Below are positions 1 to 6,254 of a DNA stretch of 13,548 nucleotides, one piece after another; the first letter of the stretch is position 1, and every line of letters starts with the position of its first letter. The stretch comes from Pseudomonadota bacterium (lineage in GTDB: Bacteria; Pseudomonadota; Alphaproteobacteria; Acetobacterales; Acetobacteraceae). The translations under genes were made by a program, and so were the position numbers. Below the pieces are notes generated by a model. That model was given only the letters and a program-made list of their open reading frames with translations, ran no database searches and was not told where the DNA came from. Location: the NCBI GenBank assembly GCA_023390705.1, contig JAEWCI010000212.1, positions 1 through 13,548 on the forward strand. Direction: 5' to 3'.

Positions 1-361
1 GCGCGGTGGCGCGCTCCAGCGCCGCGGCGACGCGCAACTGCTGCGCTTCCGCGCTTTGCAGCCCGGCTTCGGCCTTGGCCACCCGCGCCTGCTGCGCGGC
101 CGGGTTCAGCCGCGCCAGCACGGTGCCGGCGGCGACCCGGTCGCCATGGTCCGCATGCAATTCGATGAGCGTGCCGGCGACCTCGAAGCCGATGCGGGAG
201 CTGATCTGCGCCTCGATGGTGCCGAGGCCGAAGACCCGCACGGGCACGTCTTGCTCCTGCTGCGCCACCGGCACCGCCAGTGGGCGATGACGCAGGGCCC
301 AGACGCCGCCGCCCAGGACGGCGAGGCCGATACCGAGAACGAGCAGCAGCCTGCCCCGCAT
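1..361 (-). CDS. HlyD-family efflux adaptor (periplasmic membrane-fusion protein), C-terminus outside window
   Basis: Reading the minus strand from the ATG at 361 gives 120 codons that run off the left edge, so only the N-terminal part is present. Residues 5-23 form a hydrophobic signal/anchor segment. Residues ~40-86 contain a biotinyl-lipoyl-like half-domain (FEVAGTLIELHADHGDRV, then a G-x-VLARL turn). From ~87 an Ala/Gln/Glu-rich stretch starts the alpha-hairpin coiled coil. This order is typical of periplasmic adaptors that join an inner-membrane RND or ABC pump to an outer-membrane channel. A purine-rich Shine-Dalgarno (GGGGAGGCGG) precedes the ATG. It follows the DUF2892 gene after 31 nt and trxC beyond that, so the three are probably cotranscribed. 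The pump gene would be expected just outside the left edge. Substrate and pump class cannot be told from this fragment. Confidence 0.82.
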   Translation of the reverse strand, partial: MRGRLLLVLGIGLAVLGGGVWALRHRPLAVPVAQQEQDVPVRVFGLGTIEAQISSRIGFEVAGTLIELHADHGDRVAAGTVLARLNPAAQQARVAKAEAGLQSAEAQQLRVAAALERATA

Positions 362-392
362 CGCCCCGCCTCCCCTTCGGTTCGCCCCCAGC

Positions 393-593
393 CTAGCTGG
401 TGCGCCGCGTCAGAGGGCAGGTATTCAGGCCAAGCAGCACATAGAGCAGGCACCAGCCGACCAGTGCGGTGCCCAGCAGCACGAGGCCGACCAGGCCCCA
501 CCAGCCAATCGGGCCGAACAGGCCGAGCGCGACCAGGACCAGACCGGCCAGGACGCGCAGCCACTTGTCCAGGCTGCCAATGTTACGGGTCAT
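393..593 (-). CDS. DUF2892 (YgaP-like transmembrane) small inner-membrane protein
   Basis: A 66-residue protein starting MTRNIGSLDKWLRVLAG. The N-terminal (N)IGxxD-(R) pattern followed by two hydrophobic helices (about residues 14-31 and 32-55) and a conserved-looking NTCP near the C-terminus match the DUF2892 / YgaP transmembrane family. In other bacteria this module occurs alone or fused to rhodanese domains, often near thiol or sulfur genes. Here it lies 64 nt downstream of a thioredoxin 2 gene, which suits a thiol-related role; that role is inferred. I chose the internal ATG at 593 because the longer in-frame extension upstream runs through the end of trxC and reads as an antisense-like Arg/Pro/Trp-rich shadow. 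Its length matches stand-alone family members. Confidence 0.75.
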   Translation of the reverse strand: MTRNIGSLDKWLRVLAGLVLVALGLFGPIGWWGLVGLVLLGTALVGWCLLYVLLGLNTCPLTRRTS

Positions 594-657
594 CCGCAGT
601 GCCTCCGCTGGATCGACACTGCGTAGGGCTTCCCCGCCGGCTGCGCCTTGATCCGCC

Positions 658-1098
658 TCAAGGGTTGAGTGCGGCGCGTGCCCATTCGACGATGCGCCGT
701 GCCGGCATGGCGCCGCTCTGCCGCCCCACCTCCCGCCCGCCGGCGAAGAGCGCCAGGGTGGGGATGCCGGTGATGCGCAATTCCTGCGCCACGGCGGGCG
801 CGGCTTCCGTATCCAGCTTGGCGAGGCGCATCTGCGGTTCCAGCATCTTCGCCGCGGCTTCGAATTCGGGCGCCATGGCACGGCAGGGGCCACACCAGGC
901 GGCCCAGAAATCCACCAGCAGGGGCAATTGGCTGTGCTGCACCTGGCGGCGGAAGCCGGCCTCGTCCAGCGCCACCGGGTGGCCCTGGAACAGCGCCTGG
1001 TGGCAGTGGCCGCATTTCGGCCCTTGCCCCAGCCGCGCCGCCGGCACGCGGTTGAGCCCGGCGCAATGCGGACAGACCAGTTGCAGGGTTTCGGTCAT
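658..1098 (-). CDS. trxC: Thioredoxin 2 (zinc-binding thioredoxin TrxC)
   Basis: A 146-residue cytoplasmic protein-disulfide reductase. It has the TrxC layout: an N-terminal zinc-binding part with two CxxC pairs (C9/C12 and C29/C32), then a thioredoxin fold with the active site WCGPC at 68-72 and the cis-proline loop GIPT at 111-114 (P113). The length matches family members of about 140-150 residues. The start at 1098 (MTETLQLVCPHC) is preferred over the ATG at 1134, because an AGGAG sits about 9 nt upstream of it and because the extra 12 residues are low-complexity. It is the first gene of a probable run with the DUF2892 protein and the HlyD adaptor. TrxC proteins are commonly tied to oxidative-stress responses, but no OxyR-type site could be recognised here. 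Confidence 0.93.
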   Translation of the reverse strand: MTETLQLVCPHCAGLNRVPAARLGQGPKCGHCHQALFQGHPVALDEAGFRRQVQHSQLPLLVDFWAAWCGPCRAMAPEFEAAAKMLEPQMRLAKLDTEAAPAVAQELRITGIPTLALFAGGREVGRQSGAMPARRIVEWARAALNP

Positions 1099-1498
1099 GA
1101 TGGGCACTCCTGTCCCGGGCGGCGGCAGCGCCACCCTTCGCCTTCAGCGGAAATCGCAGCAGCCGGGTGTCCTTTGCCCCGTCCGGCGGCGTGGCTGAAG
1201 GTCCCGGGCGGCTCCCCCCGGGTCAACACGGGCGGCGGAGTGGCCCAAGGAGCCCTCCATCGCCCTCGGGTGGGATCTTGCCGTCACCTCGGCCACTTCC
1301 AATGGAACCGACACTCGCCCAGGCCCTTCGGCCGGCACTTGCACAGCAGGGCTGCCGCTGTTCCAGGGTAAGGCAGACGGATCGGTGTGGTTGCGCCGTC
1401 CACCCGGCAGAGGCGGCGCCGTTGTGCGAGGACGCCCGCCGCCGGGGCCGTGCGGCGCGCGGGCTGCCGGCCTGGGTAGGGTCAGGGCCTGGGTCCGG
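1099..1498. other. ~400-bp intergenic region without a convincing gene
   Basis: Between the start of trxC and the stop of the nfeD-like gene no reading frame looks like a protein. Open frames here are rich in Arg, Pro, Gly and Ala and lack domain signatures. The part nearest trxC must hold its leader. A TTGACC hexamer on the minus strand (1226-1221) resembles a -35 box, but I see no matching -10 at the usual spacing. A CCCGGG palindrome pair (1203-1208 and 1217-1222) could form a short hairpin. The end nearest nfeD carries an imperfect 17-bp tandem repeat, listed separately. I see no tRNA, riboswitch or clear terminator. Confidence 0.5.
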
Positions 1499-1502
1499 TC
1501 AG
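1469..1502. repeat. Imperfect 17-bp tandem duplication at the end of the nfeD-like gene
   Basis: GGCCTGGGTAGGGTCAG (1469-1485) is followed at once by GGCCTGGGTCCGGTCAG (1486-1502), 15 of 17 positions identical. The second copy includes the stop codon of the nfeD-like gene (1499-1501 on the minus strand). It looks like a small slippage duplication and no function is evident. Confidence 0.6.
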
Positions 1503-1930
1503 GCGCTGTGCGGCCGCACCACCAGGGTGGTGCCGTCCACCCCTTCCACCCGTACCACCGTCCCGGCGGGCAGGGCCGGAACATCGCGTGGCAGCCGCGC
1601 CGGCCAGTCGGAATCGCCAAGCCGCACTCGCAGCCCGGGTCCCTCGGCGGTCAACAGCACGCCCTCCCGCCCGACCAGCCCGGCATCCGGCGTGTTCACC
1701 CGTGGCCGCGGCAGGTGGTTGCCGCGCAGCCGCAGCGCCACGGCGATGCCGGCCGCCAGCAGCACGAGGAACACCACCACCGCCGCCCAGAAGGGCGGCG
1801 CCACGGCCAGGATGAACAGCCCGGCGCCGATCGCCGCCAGCCCGACCCAGAGCAGGAAGACCCCGGGCAGCGCGAGTTCCGCGCCCAGCAGCACCAGTCC
1901 GCCGAGAACCCAGATCAGGCCCGGTTCCAC
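1499..1930 (-). CDS. NfeD-like membrane protein (SPFH partner)
   Basis: A 143-residue protein with three hydrophobic segments (about 5-22, 23-43 and 47-67), then a soluble C-terminal part (~80-140) with a beta-rich LVGREGVLLT...VRVEGVDGTTLVV pattern, typical of the NfeD OB-fold domain. It is the short NfeD form without the N-terminal ClpP-like protease domain. The start is a GTG at 1930, preceded by a G-rich stretch; the reading frame overlaps the end of the upstream SPFH gene by 16 nt, pointing to translational coupling. NfeD and SPFH proteins are established partners: the NfeD OB domain is thought to interact with the stomatin-like protein in membrane microdomains (compare E. coli YbbK/QmcA with YbbJ). 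Its precise role is unknown. Confidence 0.85.
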   Translation of the reverse strand: MEPGLIWVLGGLVLLGAELALPGVFLLWVGLAAIGAGLFILAVAPPFWAAVVVFLVLLAAGIAVALRLRGNHLPRPRVNTPDAGLVGREGVLLTAEGPGLRVRLGDSDWPARLPRDVPALPAGTVVRVEGVDGTTLVVRPHSA

Positions 1931-2853
1931 GGGCTACCCCCCGGCAGGCCGGCATCCGGCAGGGCGGGCGGCGGGCCGCCGGCGGGCAGGCGCAGCAATT
2001 CCAGCGCCTGGGTGATGCCGCCGGCCAGGGCGCTCGCCTCCATCGGCACCACCACCATCTTGCTGGAAGGGTTGGTGGCCAGTGCCTCGAAGGCCTTCAC
2101 GTATTTGTCGGCGATGAAGTAGCGCAGCGCCGCCTCGCCGGCCCCGGCGGCGGCTTCGGCCACCATCTGCGTCGCCTTGGCCTCCGCCTCGGCCAGGCGT
2201 TCGCGGGCCTGGGCATCGCGCTCGGCAGCCATCTGGCGCCCCTCGGCGGCCAGCACCAGGGCCTGCTTCTCGCCTTCCGCCCGCATCACCGCGGCGCGGC
2301 GCTCGCGCTCCGCCGTCATCTGGAGGTTCATGGCGCGGATCAGGTTCTCCGGCGGCTCCACCTTGCGCAGTTCCACCCGGCTGACCTTCACCCCCCAGGG
2401 GTCGGTGGCGCCGTCCAGGATGGCCAGCAGCGAGGAATTGATGCGTTCACGGCCGGAGAGGGTGGAGTCCAGATCCATCTCGCCGATCACCGCGCGGATA
2501 TTGGTCATCGCCAGCGCCGTCAGCGCCATCTGCAGGTTCTGCACCTGGTAGGCCGCCTTGGCCGGGTCCATGACGCGGTAATAGACGATGCCATCCACCG
2601 CCACCGTGGCATTGTCCCGGGTGATGACATCCTGTTCCGGGATGTCCAGCACAACTTCCTGCACGTTCAGCCGGTGCCCGATGCTTTCGATATAGGGGAT
2701 GATGAAGTTGAGCCCCGGCTGCAGCAGCTTGGTGAAGGCGCCGAAGCGCTCCACCGTCCAGACCTCGCCCTGCGGCACGGTACGGATGCCCTTGTAGGCA
2801 GTGACCACCGCCAGCACCAGCAGGACGATGAGGACGATCTCGAAACTCGTCAT
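1915..2853 (-). CDS. SPFH/Band 7 (stomatin, QmcA-like) membrane protein
   Basis: A 312-residue inner-membrane protein. An N-terminal membrane segment (4-20) precedes the SPFH domain (about 21-190), recognisable by VPQGEVWTVERFGAF at 26-40, LQPGLNFIIPY at 44-54 and the DPWGVKVSRVELRKVEPP run at 151-168. Residues ~180-235 are an Ala/Glu/Arg-rich coiled coil, as in stomatins and flotillins. The tail ends in a Pro/Gly-rich stretch. Such proteins oligomerise into membrane scaffolds and associate with proteases such as FtsH or with NfeD partners. The start at 2853 is chosen over an in-frame ATG at 2877 because GGAG (2863-2860) lies 6 nt upstream of it and the protein then begins directly before the membrane helix. 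It is the first gene of an SPFH-nfeD pair and is divergent from an SDR gene 116 bp away. Confidence 0.92.
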   Translation of the reverse strand: MTSFEIVLIVLLVLAVVTAYKGIRTVPQGEVWTVERFGAFTKLLQPGLNFIIPYIESIGHRLNVQEVVLDIPEQDVITRDNATVAVDGIVYYRVMDPAKAAYQVQNLQMALTALAMTNIRAVIGEMDLDSTLSGRERINSSLLAILDGATDPWGVKVSRVELRKVEPPENLIRAMNLQMTAERERRAAVMRAEGEKQALVLAAEGRQMAAERDAQARERLAEAEAKATQMVAEAAAGAGEAALRYFIADKYVKAFEALATNPSSKMVVVPMEASALAGGITQALELLRLPAGGPPPALPDAGLPGGSPWNRA

Positions 2854-2957
2854 CGGCGACTCCGTTGCGTTTCCCATTCAGCATAGCGCGGAATGGTTGC
2901 GGCGGGATGGGCCTTGCGCCGGACCGTGACAAGGCTACCCAATGGAGGGACGAGCCC

Positions 2958-2963
2958 AGGAGG
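2958..2963 (+). promoter_or_regulatory. Strong Shine-Dalgarno deciding the SDR start
   Basis: A complete AGGAGG ends 6 nt before the ATG at 2970. The same frame stays open back to an ATG at 2865, but that upstream stretch lacks an SDR-like sequence, so the site fixes 2970 as the start. Confidence 0.85.
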
Positions 2964-2969
2964 AAACAT

Positions 2970-3752
2970 ATGCCCGGCGCCACCACCCCCCTCACCGTCC
3001 GGCTGGACGGGCTGCGCGTCGCCATCTCCGCGGGTGCCGGCGGGATCGGCCGGGTCATGGCCGACAGTTTCGCCGCTTGCGGCGCCAGGGTCTTCGTCTG
3101 CGACGTGGATCGGGAGGCTTTGGCCAACTGCCCCCACCCCAATATCTTCGCCGACATGGAGCAGGTGGAGGCCTGCGAGAGCTTCGTGGACAGCGCCATC
3201 GCCAGGCTCGGCGGGCTGGACGTGCTGGTGAACAATGCCGGCATCGCCGGCCCCACGGCACGGGTGGAGGATGTCGCGCCGGACCAGCTCTCCCGCACCA
3301 TGAGGATAGACCTGGAAGCGATGTTCCACTGCGCCCGCCGCGCGGTGCCGGCGCTGCGGCAGGCCGGCGGTGGCTGCATCGTCAACCTCTCCTCGGCGGC
3401 CGGGCGCTTCGGCTTCCCGCTGCGCAGCCCCTATGCCGCGGCGAAATGGGGCGTGGTGGGCTTCACCAAGTCGCTGGCCGTGGAACTCGGCCCCGACAAC
3501 ATCCGCGTGAACGCCATCCTGCCCGGACTCGTCGCCGGCGACCGCATCCGCCGCGTGATCGAGGCCAAGGCCCAGGCCATGCAGATGAGCTTCGCCGAGA
3601 AGGAGGCGGAGCTGCTGCGGGCCTCCTCGCTGCGCAGCTACGTGACGGCGCAGGACATCACCAACATGGCGCTCTACCTGTGCAGCCCCTTCGGCGCGAC
3701 GATCAGCGGCCAGGCGCTCTCGGTGGACGCGGATCTGCAGTATCTGGGCTAG
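2970..3752 (+). CDS. SDR-family NAD(P)-dependent oxidoreductase with atypical motifs
   Basis: A 260-residue classical-length short-chain dehydrogenase/reductase with a single Rossmann domain. The cofactor loop reads SAGAGGIG (20-27) instead of the usual TGxxxGxG, so the first conserved Gly is Ala. An acidic residue after strand 2 (D45 in VFVCDVD) suggests a preference for NAD over NADP. NNAG is at 88-91. The catalytic residues S142, Y155 and K159 (YAAAK) are present with normal spacing. The structural/catalytic Asn of helix 4 is Asp (D114 in MRIDLEAMF). The C-terminus has the usual ISGQALSVD motif. The ATG at 2970 follows a perfect AGGAGG. The channel gene begins 9 nt downstream and may be cotranscribed, although a shared role is not obvious. 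The substrate is unknown; 3-hydroxyacid or sugar-acid type alcohols are possible. Confidence 0.9.
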   Translation: MPGATTPLTVRLDGLRVAISAGAGGIGRVMADSFAACGARVFVCDVDREALANCPHPNIFADMEQVEACESFVDSAIARLGGLDVLVNNAGIAGPTARVEDVAPDQLSRTMRIDLEAMFHCARRAVPALRQAGGGCIVNLSSAAGRFGFPLRSPYAAAKWGVVGFTKSLAVELGPDNIRVNAILPGLVAGDRIRRVIEAKAQAMQMSFAEKEAELLRASSLRSYVTAQDITNMALYLCSPFGATISGQALSVDADLQYLG

Positions 3753-3761
3753 GGCTGGCCA

Positions 3762-4565
3762 ATGAGGCTTCCGCCCGGCTGGCGCAGGCATCATGGCTCC
3801 ACCACGCTGCGCGCCAGGATACGGCGCCTCTACGAAGGGGACACGCCGGACGCCCACCGCTTCCGCTACGCGGTGCTGGTCTTCGACCTGGCCACCATCG
3901 TCTTCGTCGTGGTCGCCTCCTTCCTCGAACGCGCCCCGTGGATCGAAGTGGTGGATGTGGCGATCGGCCTGGTGCTGGCGGTGGAGATCGCCGCCCGGCT
4001 CTATGCCAGCCGGCGGCCGCTGCGGGACTGCCTGCATCCGGTCTCGCTGGCGGACATGGTGGCAGTGCTGTCCTTCCTGGCGCCCCTGCTGGGCGAGGGA
4101 CTGGCCTTCCTGCGGGTGTTCCGCACCCTGCGGCTGATCCATTCCTACCGGACCCTGGCACGGCTGCGGCGGGATTTCGGCCTATTCCGCCGCAATGAGG
4201 AGGTGGCGATCGCCACGCTGAACCTGGCGGTCTTCCTGTTCGTCATGACCGGGCTGGTCTATGAGACGCAGCACCGCTGGAATCCGGGCATCACCAGCTA
4301 CAGCGATGCGCTCTATTTCACCGTCACCACCCTGACCACCACCGGCTTCGGCGACATCACCCTGCCGGGCACCACCGGCAGGCTGCTTTCGGTGGTGATC
4401 ATGCTGGCCGGGGTCACGCTGTTCGTGCGGCTGGCGCAGACGCTGTTCCGGCCGAACAAGGTGCGCTTCCCCTGCCCTTCCTGCGGCCTGCAGCGCCACG
4501 ACCCCGATGCCGTGCACTGCAAGGCCTGCGGCGTGCTGCTGAACATCCCGGACGAGGGTGATTAG
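3762..4565 (+). CDS. Voltage-gated-type potassium channel with C-terminal zinc ribbon
   Basis: A 267-residue membrane protein with a six-helix cation-channel layout. Hydrophobic segments lie near 36-54, 61-82, 94-110, 147-167 and 207-226. An S4-like helix at ~115-137 carries repeated arginines (R118, R121, R124, R130, R134). A pore helix leads into TTTGFGD (192-198), a potassium-selectivity filter with F in place of the usual Y. After the last helix comes a short tail with CPSC (238-241) and CKAC (253-256), a probable zinc ribbon. The start at 3762 has only a weak AGGG 8 nt upstream, but it lies 9 nt after the SDR stop. The 3' end overlaps the convergent amidohydrolase gene by 4 nt. Potassium conduction is inferred from the filter; regulation by metal or redox through the ribbon is speculative. 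Confidence 0.9.
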   Translation: MRLPPGWRRHHGSTTLRARIRRLYEGDTPDAHRFRYAVLVFDLATIVFVVVASFLERAPWIEVVDVAIGLVLAVEIAARLYASRRPLRDCLHPVSLADMVAVLSFLAPLLGEGLAFLRVFRTLRLIHSYRTLARLRRDFGLFRRNEEVAIATLNLAVFLFVMTGLVYETQHRWNPGITSYSDALYFTVTTLTTTGFGDITLPGTTGRLLSVVIMLAGVTLFVRLAQTLFRPNKVRFPCPSCGLQRHDPDAVHCKACGVLLNIPDEGD

Positions 4566-5764
4566 CCCTTCAGGAAGCTCTCCGCCGCATCGGCCAGCAC
4601 CTGGCAGCCCAGCGCCAGGTCCTCCTCCTTGGTGTCCTCCGCCCAGTGGTGGCTGATGCCGCCGATGCTCGGCACGAAGAGCATGGCGGCAGGCATGCGC
4701 TTGGCGATGTATTGCGCGTCGTGCCCGGCGCCGCTCGGCATGCGCTGCCAGGCACCGGCGCCATGCCTTTCCGCCGCCGCCTCCAGCGCCGCCATCATCG
4801 CCGGGTCGCAGAGCGCCGGGGTGGCGCGGGACATCTGGGTCAGGCTGGCCGGGCATTTCTCCCGCCTGTTGCTTTCCTGCACCAGGCGGCGGAGGGCTTC
4901 CTCCATGCGTTCCAGCGCCGCCATCTCCACATCGCGGAACTGGAACAGCACATCGGCGCTGCCGGGGATGATGCTGGGCGCGCCGGGGTCCAGCGTGATG
5001 CGGCCGGTGGTCCAGGTGCTGCGCGGGCCGCAGATGCGGGGGAATTCCGCATCGATCGCCGCCAGCAGCCGCACCGCCGAAAGCCCGGCGTCGCGGCGCT
5101 CCGCCATGGTGGTGCCGCCGGCATGGTCCTGCTGGCCCTGGAACTGGATGCGCCACTGCCAGATGGCGACGATGCCGGTGACGACGCCGAGACGCAGGCC
5201 GGCGCTTTCCAACTGCGTCCCCTGCTCGATATGCATCTCGAAGAAGCCCTTGTGGCGTCCAGGCTCCAACTGCATCCGCGGCTTGCCGGCAAGGCCCGCC
5301 GCCGCCAGGGCGTCGCGCAGCGGCGTGCCGTCGGTGCGGTTGCGGCTGCGGTCGATCTCCTCCTCGGGAAGCTCGCCGATGATGCTGCGGCTGCCGAGGA
5401 AGCCGCCCTCGAAATGGCCTTCCTCATCGGCGAAGGCGCAGACATCCACGGGCAGCCCGGCACGGGCCAGCGCCACCCCGGCCACCACGCCCAGCGCGCC
5501 GTCCAGCCAGCCGGCATGGTTCTGGGATTCGATATGGCTGCCGACCAGCAGGTGCGGCCCGGGCCCCTTGTGCCGGCCATACACATTGCCGATGCCGTCA
5601 ATGGAAGGCTCCAGCCCGCATTCCGCCAGCCTTTCCATCAGCCAGCGCCGGCTTTCCATGTCCTGCGGCGAATAGGTCGGGCGGTGGACGCCGGTTTTGT
5701 AGGCGCCGATCTTCCGCAACTCGTTCAGGTCCTTCAGGAAGCGTTCGGCATCGATCCGTGGCAT
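4562..5764 (-). CDS. M20-family Zn-dependent amidohydrolase (allantoate / N-carbamoyl-L-amino-acid hydrolase type)
   Basis: A 400-residue cytosolic hydrolase of the AllC / N-carbamoyl-L-amino-acid hydrolase / beta-ureidopropionase branch, which cleaves ureido or carbamoyl C-N bonds with two metal ions. The family ligands are visible: H77 in GSHIESQ, D88 in WLDGALG, the DEEG acid pair E114/E115, H178 in MHIEQG, and H372 or H373 in GISHHWAEDT. DHAGGTTM (213-220) starts the dimerisation-domain substrate loop, and SGAGHDAQ (344-351) is the usual late motif. Length is normal for the family (about 400-420). The start at 5764 (MPRIDAERF) is chosen because the 46 residues upstream are Arg/Pro/Cys-rich and unlike the family; an AAGGA lies about 9 nt before it. 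A RidA-family gene is divergent 83 bp away. The substrate cannot be decided between allantoate, carbamoyl-amino acids and related ureides. Confidence 0.9.
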   Translation of the reverse strand: MPRIDAERFLKDLNELRKIGAYKTGVHRPTYSPQDMESRRWLMERLAECGLEPSIDGIGNVYGRHKGPGPHLLVGSHIESQNHAGWLDGALGVVAGVALARAGLPVDVCAFADEEGHFEGGFLGSRSIIGELPEEEIDRSRNRTDGTPLRDALAAAGLAGKPRMQLEPGRHKGFFEMHIEQGTQLESAGLRLGVVTGIVAIWQWRIQFQGQQDHAGGTTMAERRDAGLSAVRLLAAIDAEFPRICGPRSTWTTGRITLDPGAPSIIPGSADVLFQFRDVEMAALERMEEALRRLVQESNRREKCPASLTQMSRATPALCDPAMMAALEAAAERHGAGAWQRMPSGAGHDAQYIAKRMPAAMLFVPSIGGISHHWAEDTKEEDLALGCQVLADAAESFLKG

Positions 5765-5847
5765 GGTGCTTGGTCCTTGGGCGGTGCAGGATGGTGCGGC
5801 ACGGCAGGGGCCGCGCGCAAGACGCACAAGACCAGGGAGCAAGAGCC

Positions 5848-6237
5848 ATGCCGGACATCCAGCGCTTCGGCCCGCCGCGGGACGGCCGCAAATTCCCGCC
5901 ACTGTCGCTGGCGGTGCGGCACGGTACCACGCTCTATGTCTCAGGCGTTGCGCCGCTGGATGCGCAGGGCCGCATCGCCACCGGCGACTTCCCGGCGCAA
6001 TTTGCCCAGGTCATGGTCAATCTGCGGCAGGTGCTGGCCGAGGCCGGGGCGGACCTGACCCGGGTGGTGAAGACCAATGTCCTGCTGACCCGGGCGGAGG
6101 ATGTGCGGGAGATGAACCGCCTCTACGCCGCCGCCTTCCCGGCCGAACACCTGCCGGCCCGCACGACATGCGTGGTCGCCGCGCTGCCGGCGCCCGAATT
6201 CCTGCTGGAGATCGAGTGCGTGGCGGCGCTGGACTGA
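5848..6237 (+). CDS. RidA-family protein (YjgF/YER057c/UK114; enamine/imine deaminase-like)
   Basis: A 129-residue protein with the chorismate-mutase-like trimer fold of RidA. Typical segments are LYVSGVAPLDAQG (29-41), a helix FAQVMVNLRQVLAEAGADL (52-70), VVKTNVLLT (73-81), and the C-terminal PARTTCVVAALPAPEFLLEI (103-122). R105 and E121 correspond to the carboxylate-binding Arg and active-site Glu of true RidA enzymes, so imine/enamine hydrolysis is plausible. Several RidA subfamilies, however, serve specialised catabolic pathways. The start at 5848 has GGGAG about 10 nt upstream; the longer in-frame opening to 5758 lies over the neighbouring gene's leader. It is divergent from the amidohydrolase, and the pair may act on a ureido/amino compound whose breakdown yields an imine. 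That joint role is inferred from position only. Confidence 0.9.
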   Translation: MPDIQRFGPPRDGRKFPPLSLAVRHGTTLYVSGVAPLDAQGRIATGDFPAQFAQVMVNLRQVLAEAGADLTRVVKTNVLLTRAEDVREMNRLYAAAFPAEHLPARTTCVVAALPAPEFLLEIECVAALD

Positions 6238-6254
6238 ACGCCGCCACGCCTACT

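Noticed and set aside
1203..1222. CCCGGG inverted pair as a terminator
   Set aside because: The stem is only 6 bp, each half is itself palindromic and no T-run follows, so chance is likely in DNA this GC-rich.
1231..1320. Possible tRNA-Ser-like start (GGCGGAGTGGCCCAAGG)
   Set aside because: No T-loop GTTCGA, no acceptor-stem pairing and no anticodon arm could be found.
1167..2122. Long plus-strand open frames across the intergenic gap and the nfeD/SPFH genes
   Set aside because: They are Arg/Pro/Gly-rich, lack domain motifs and lie antisense to well-supported genes; such frames are expected in DNA of this GC content.
2850..4142. 430-codon minus-strand open frame opposite the SDR and channel genes
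   Set aside because: Its His/Gln/Asp/Gly-rich composition is typical of the reverse complement of GC-rich coding sequence; the plus-strand genes have complete motifs.
6238..6254. Terminator between the convergent RidA and SDR genes
   Set aside because: The gap is only 17 bp and contains no inverted repeat that could form a usable stem.
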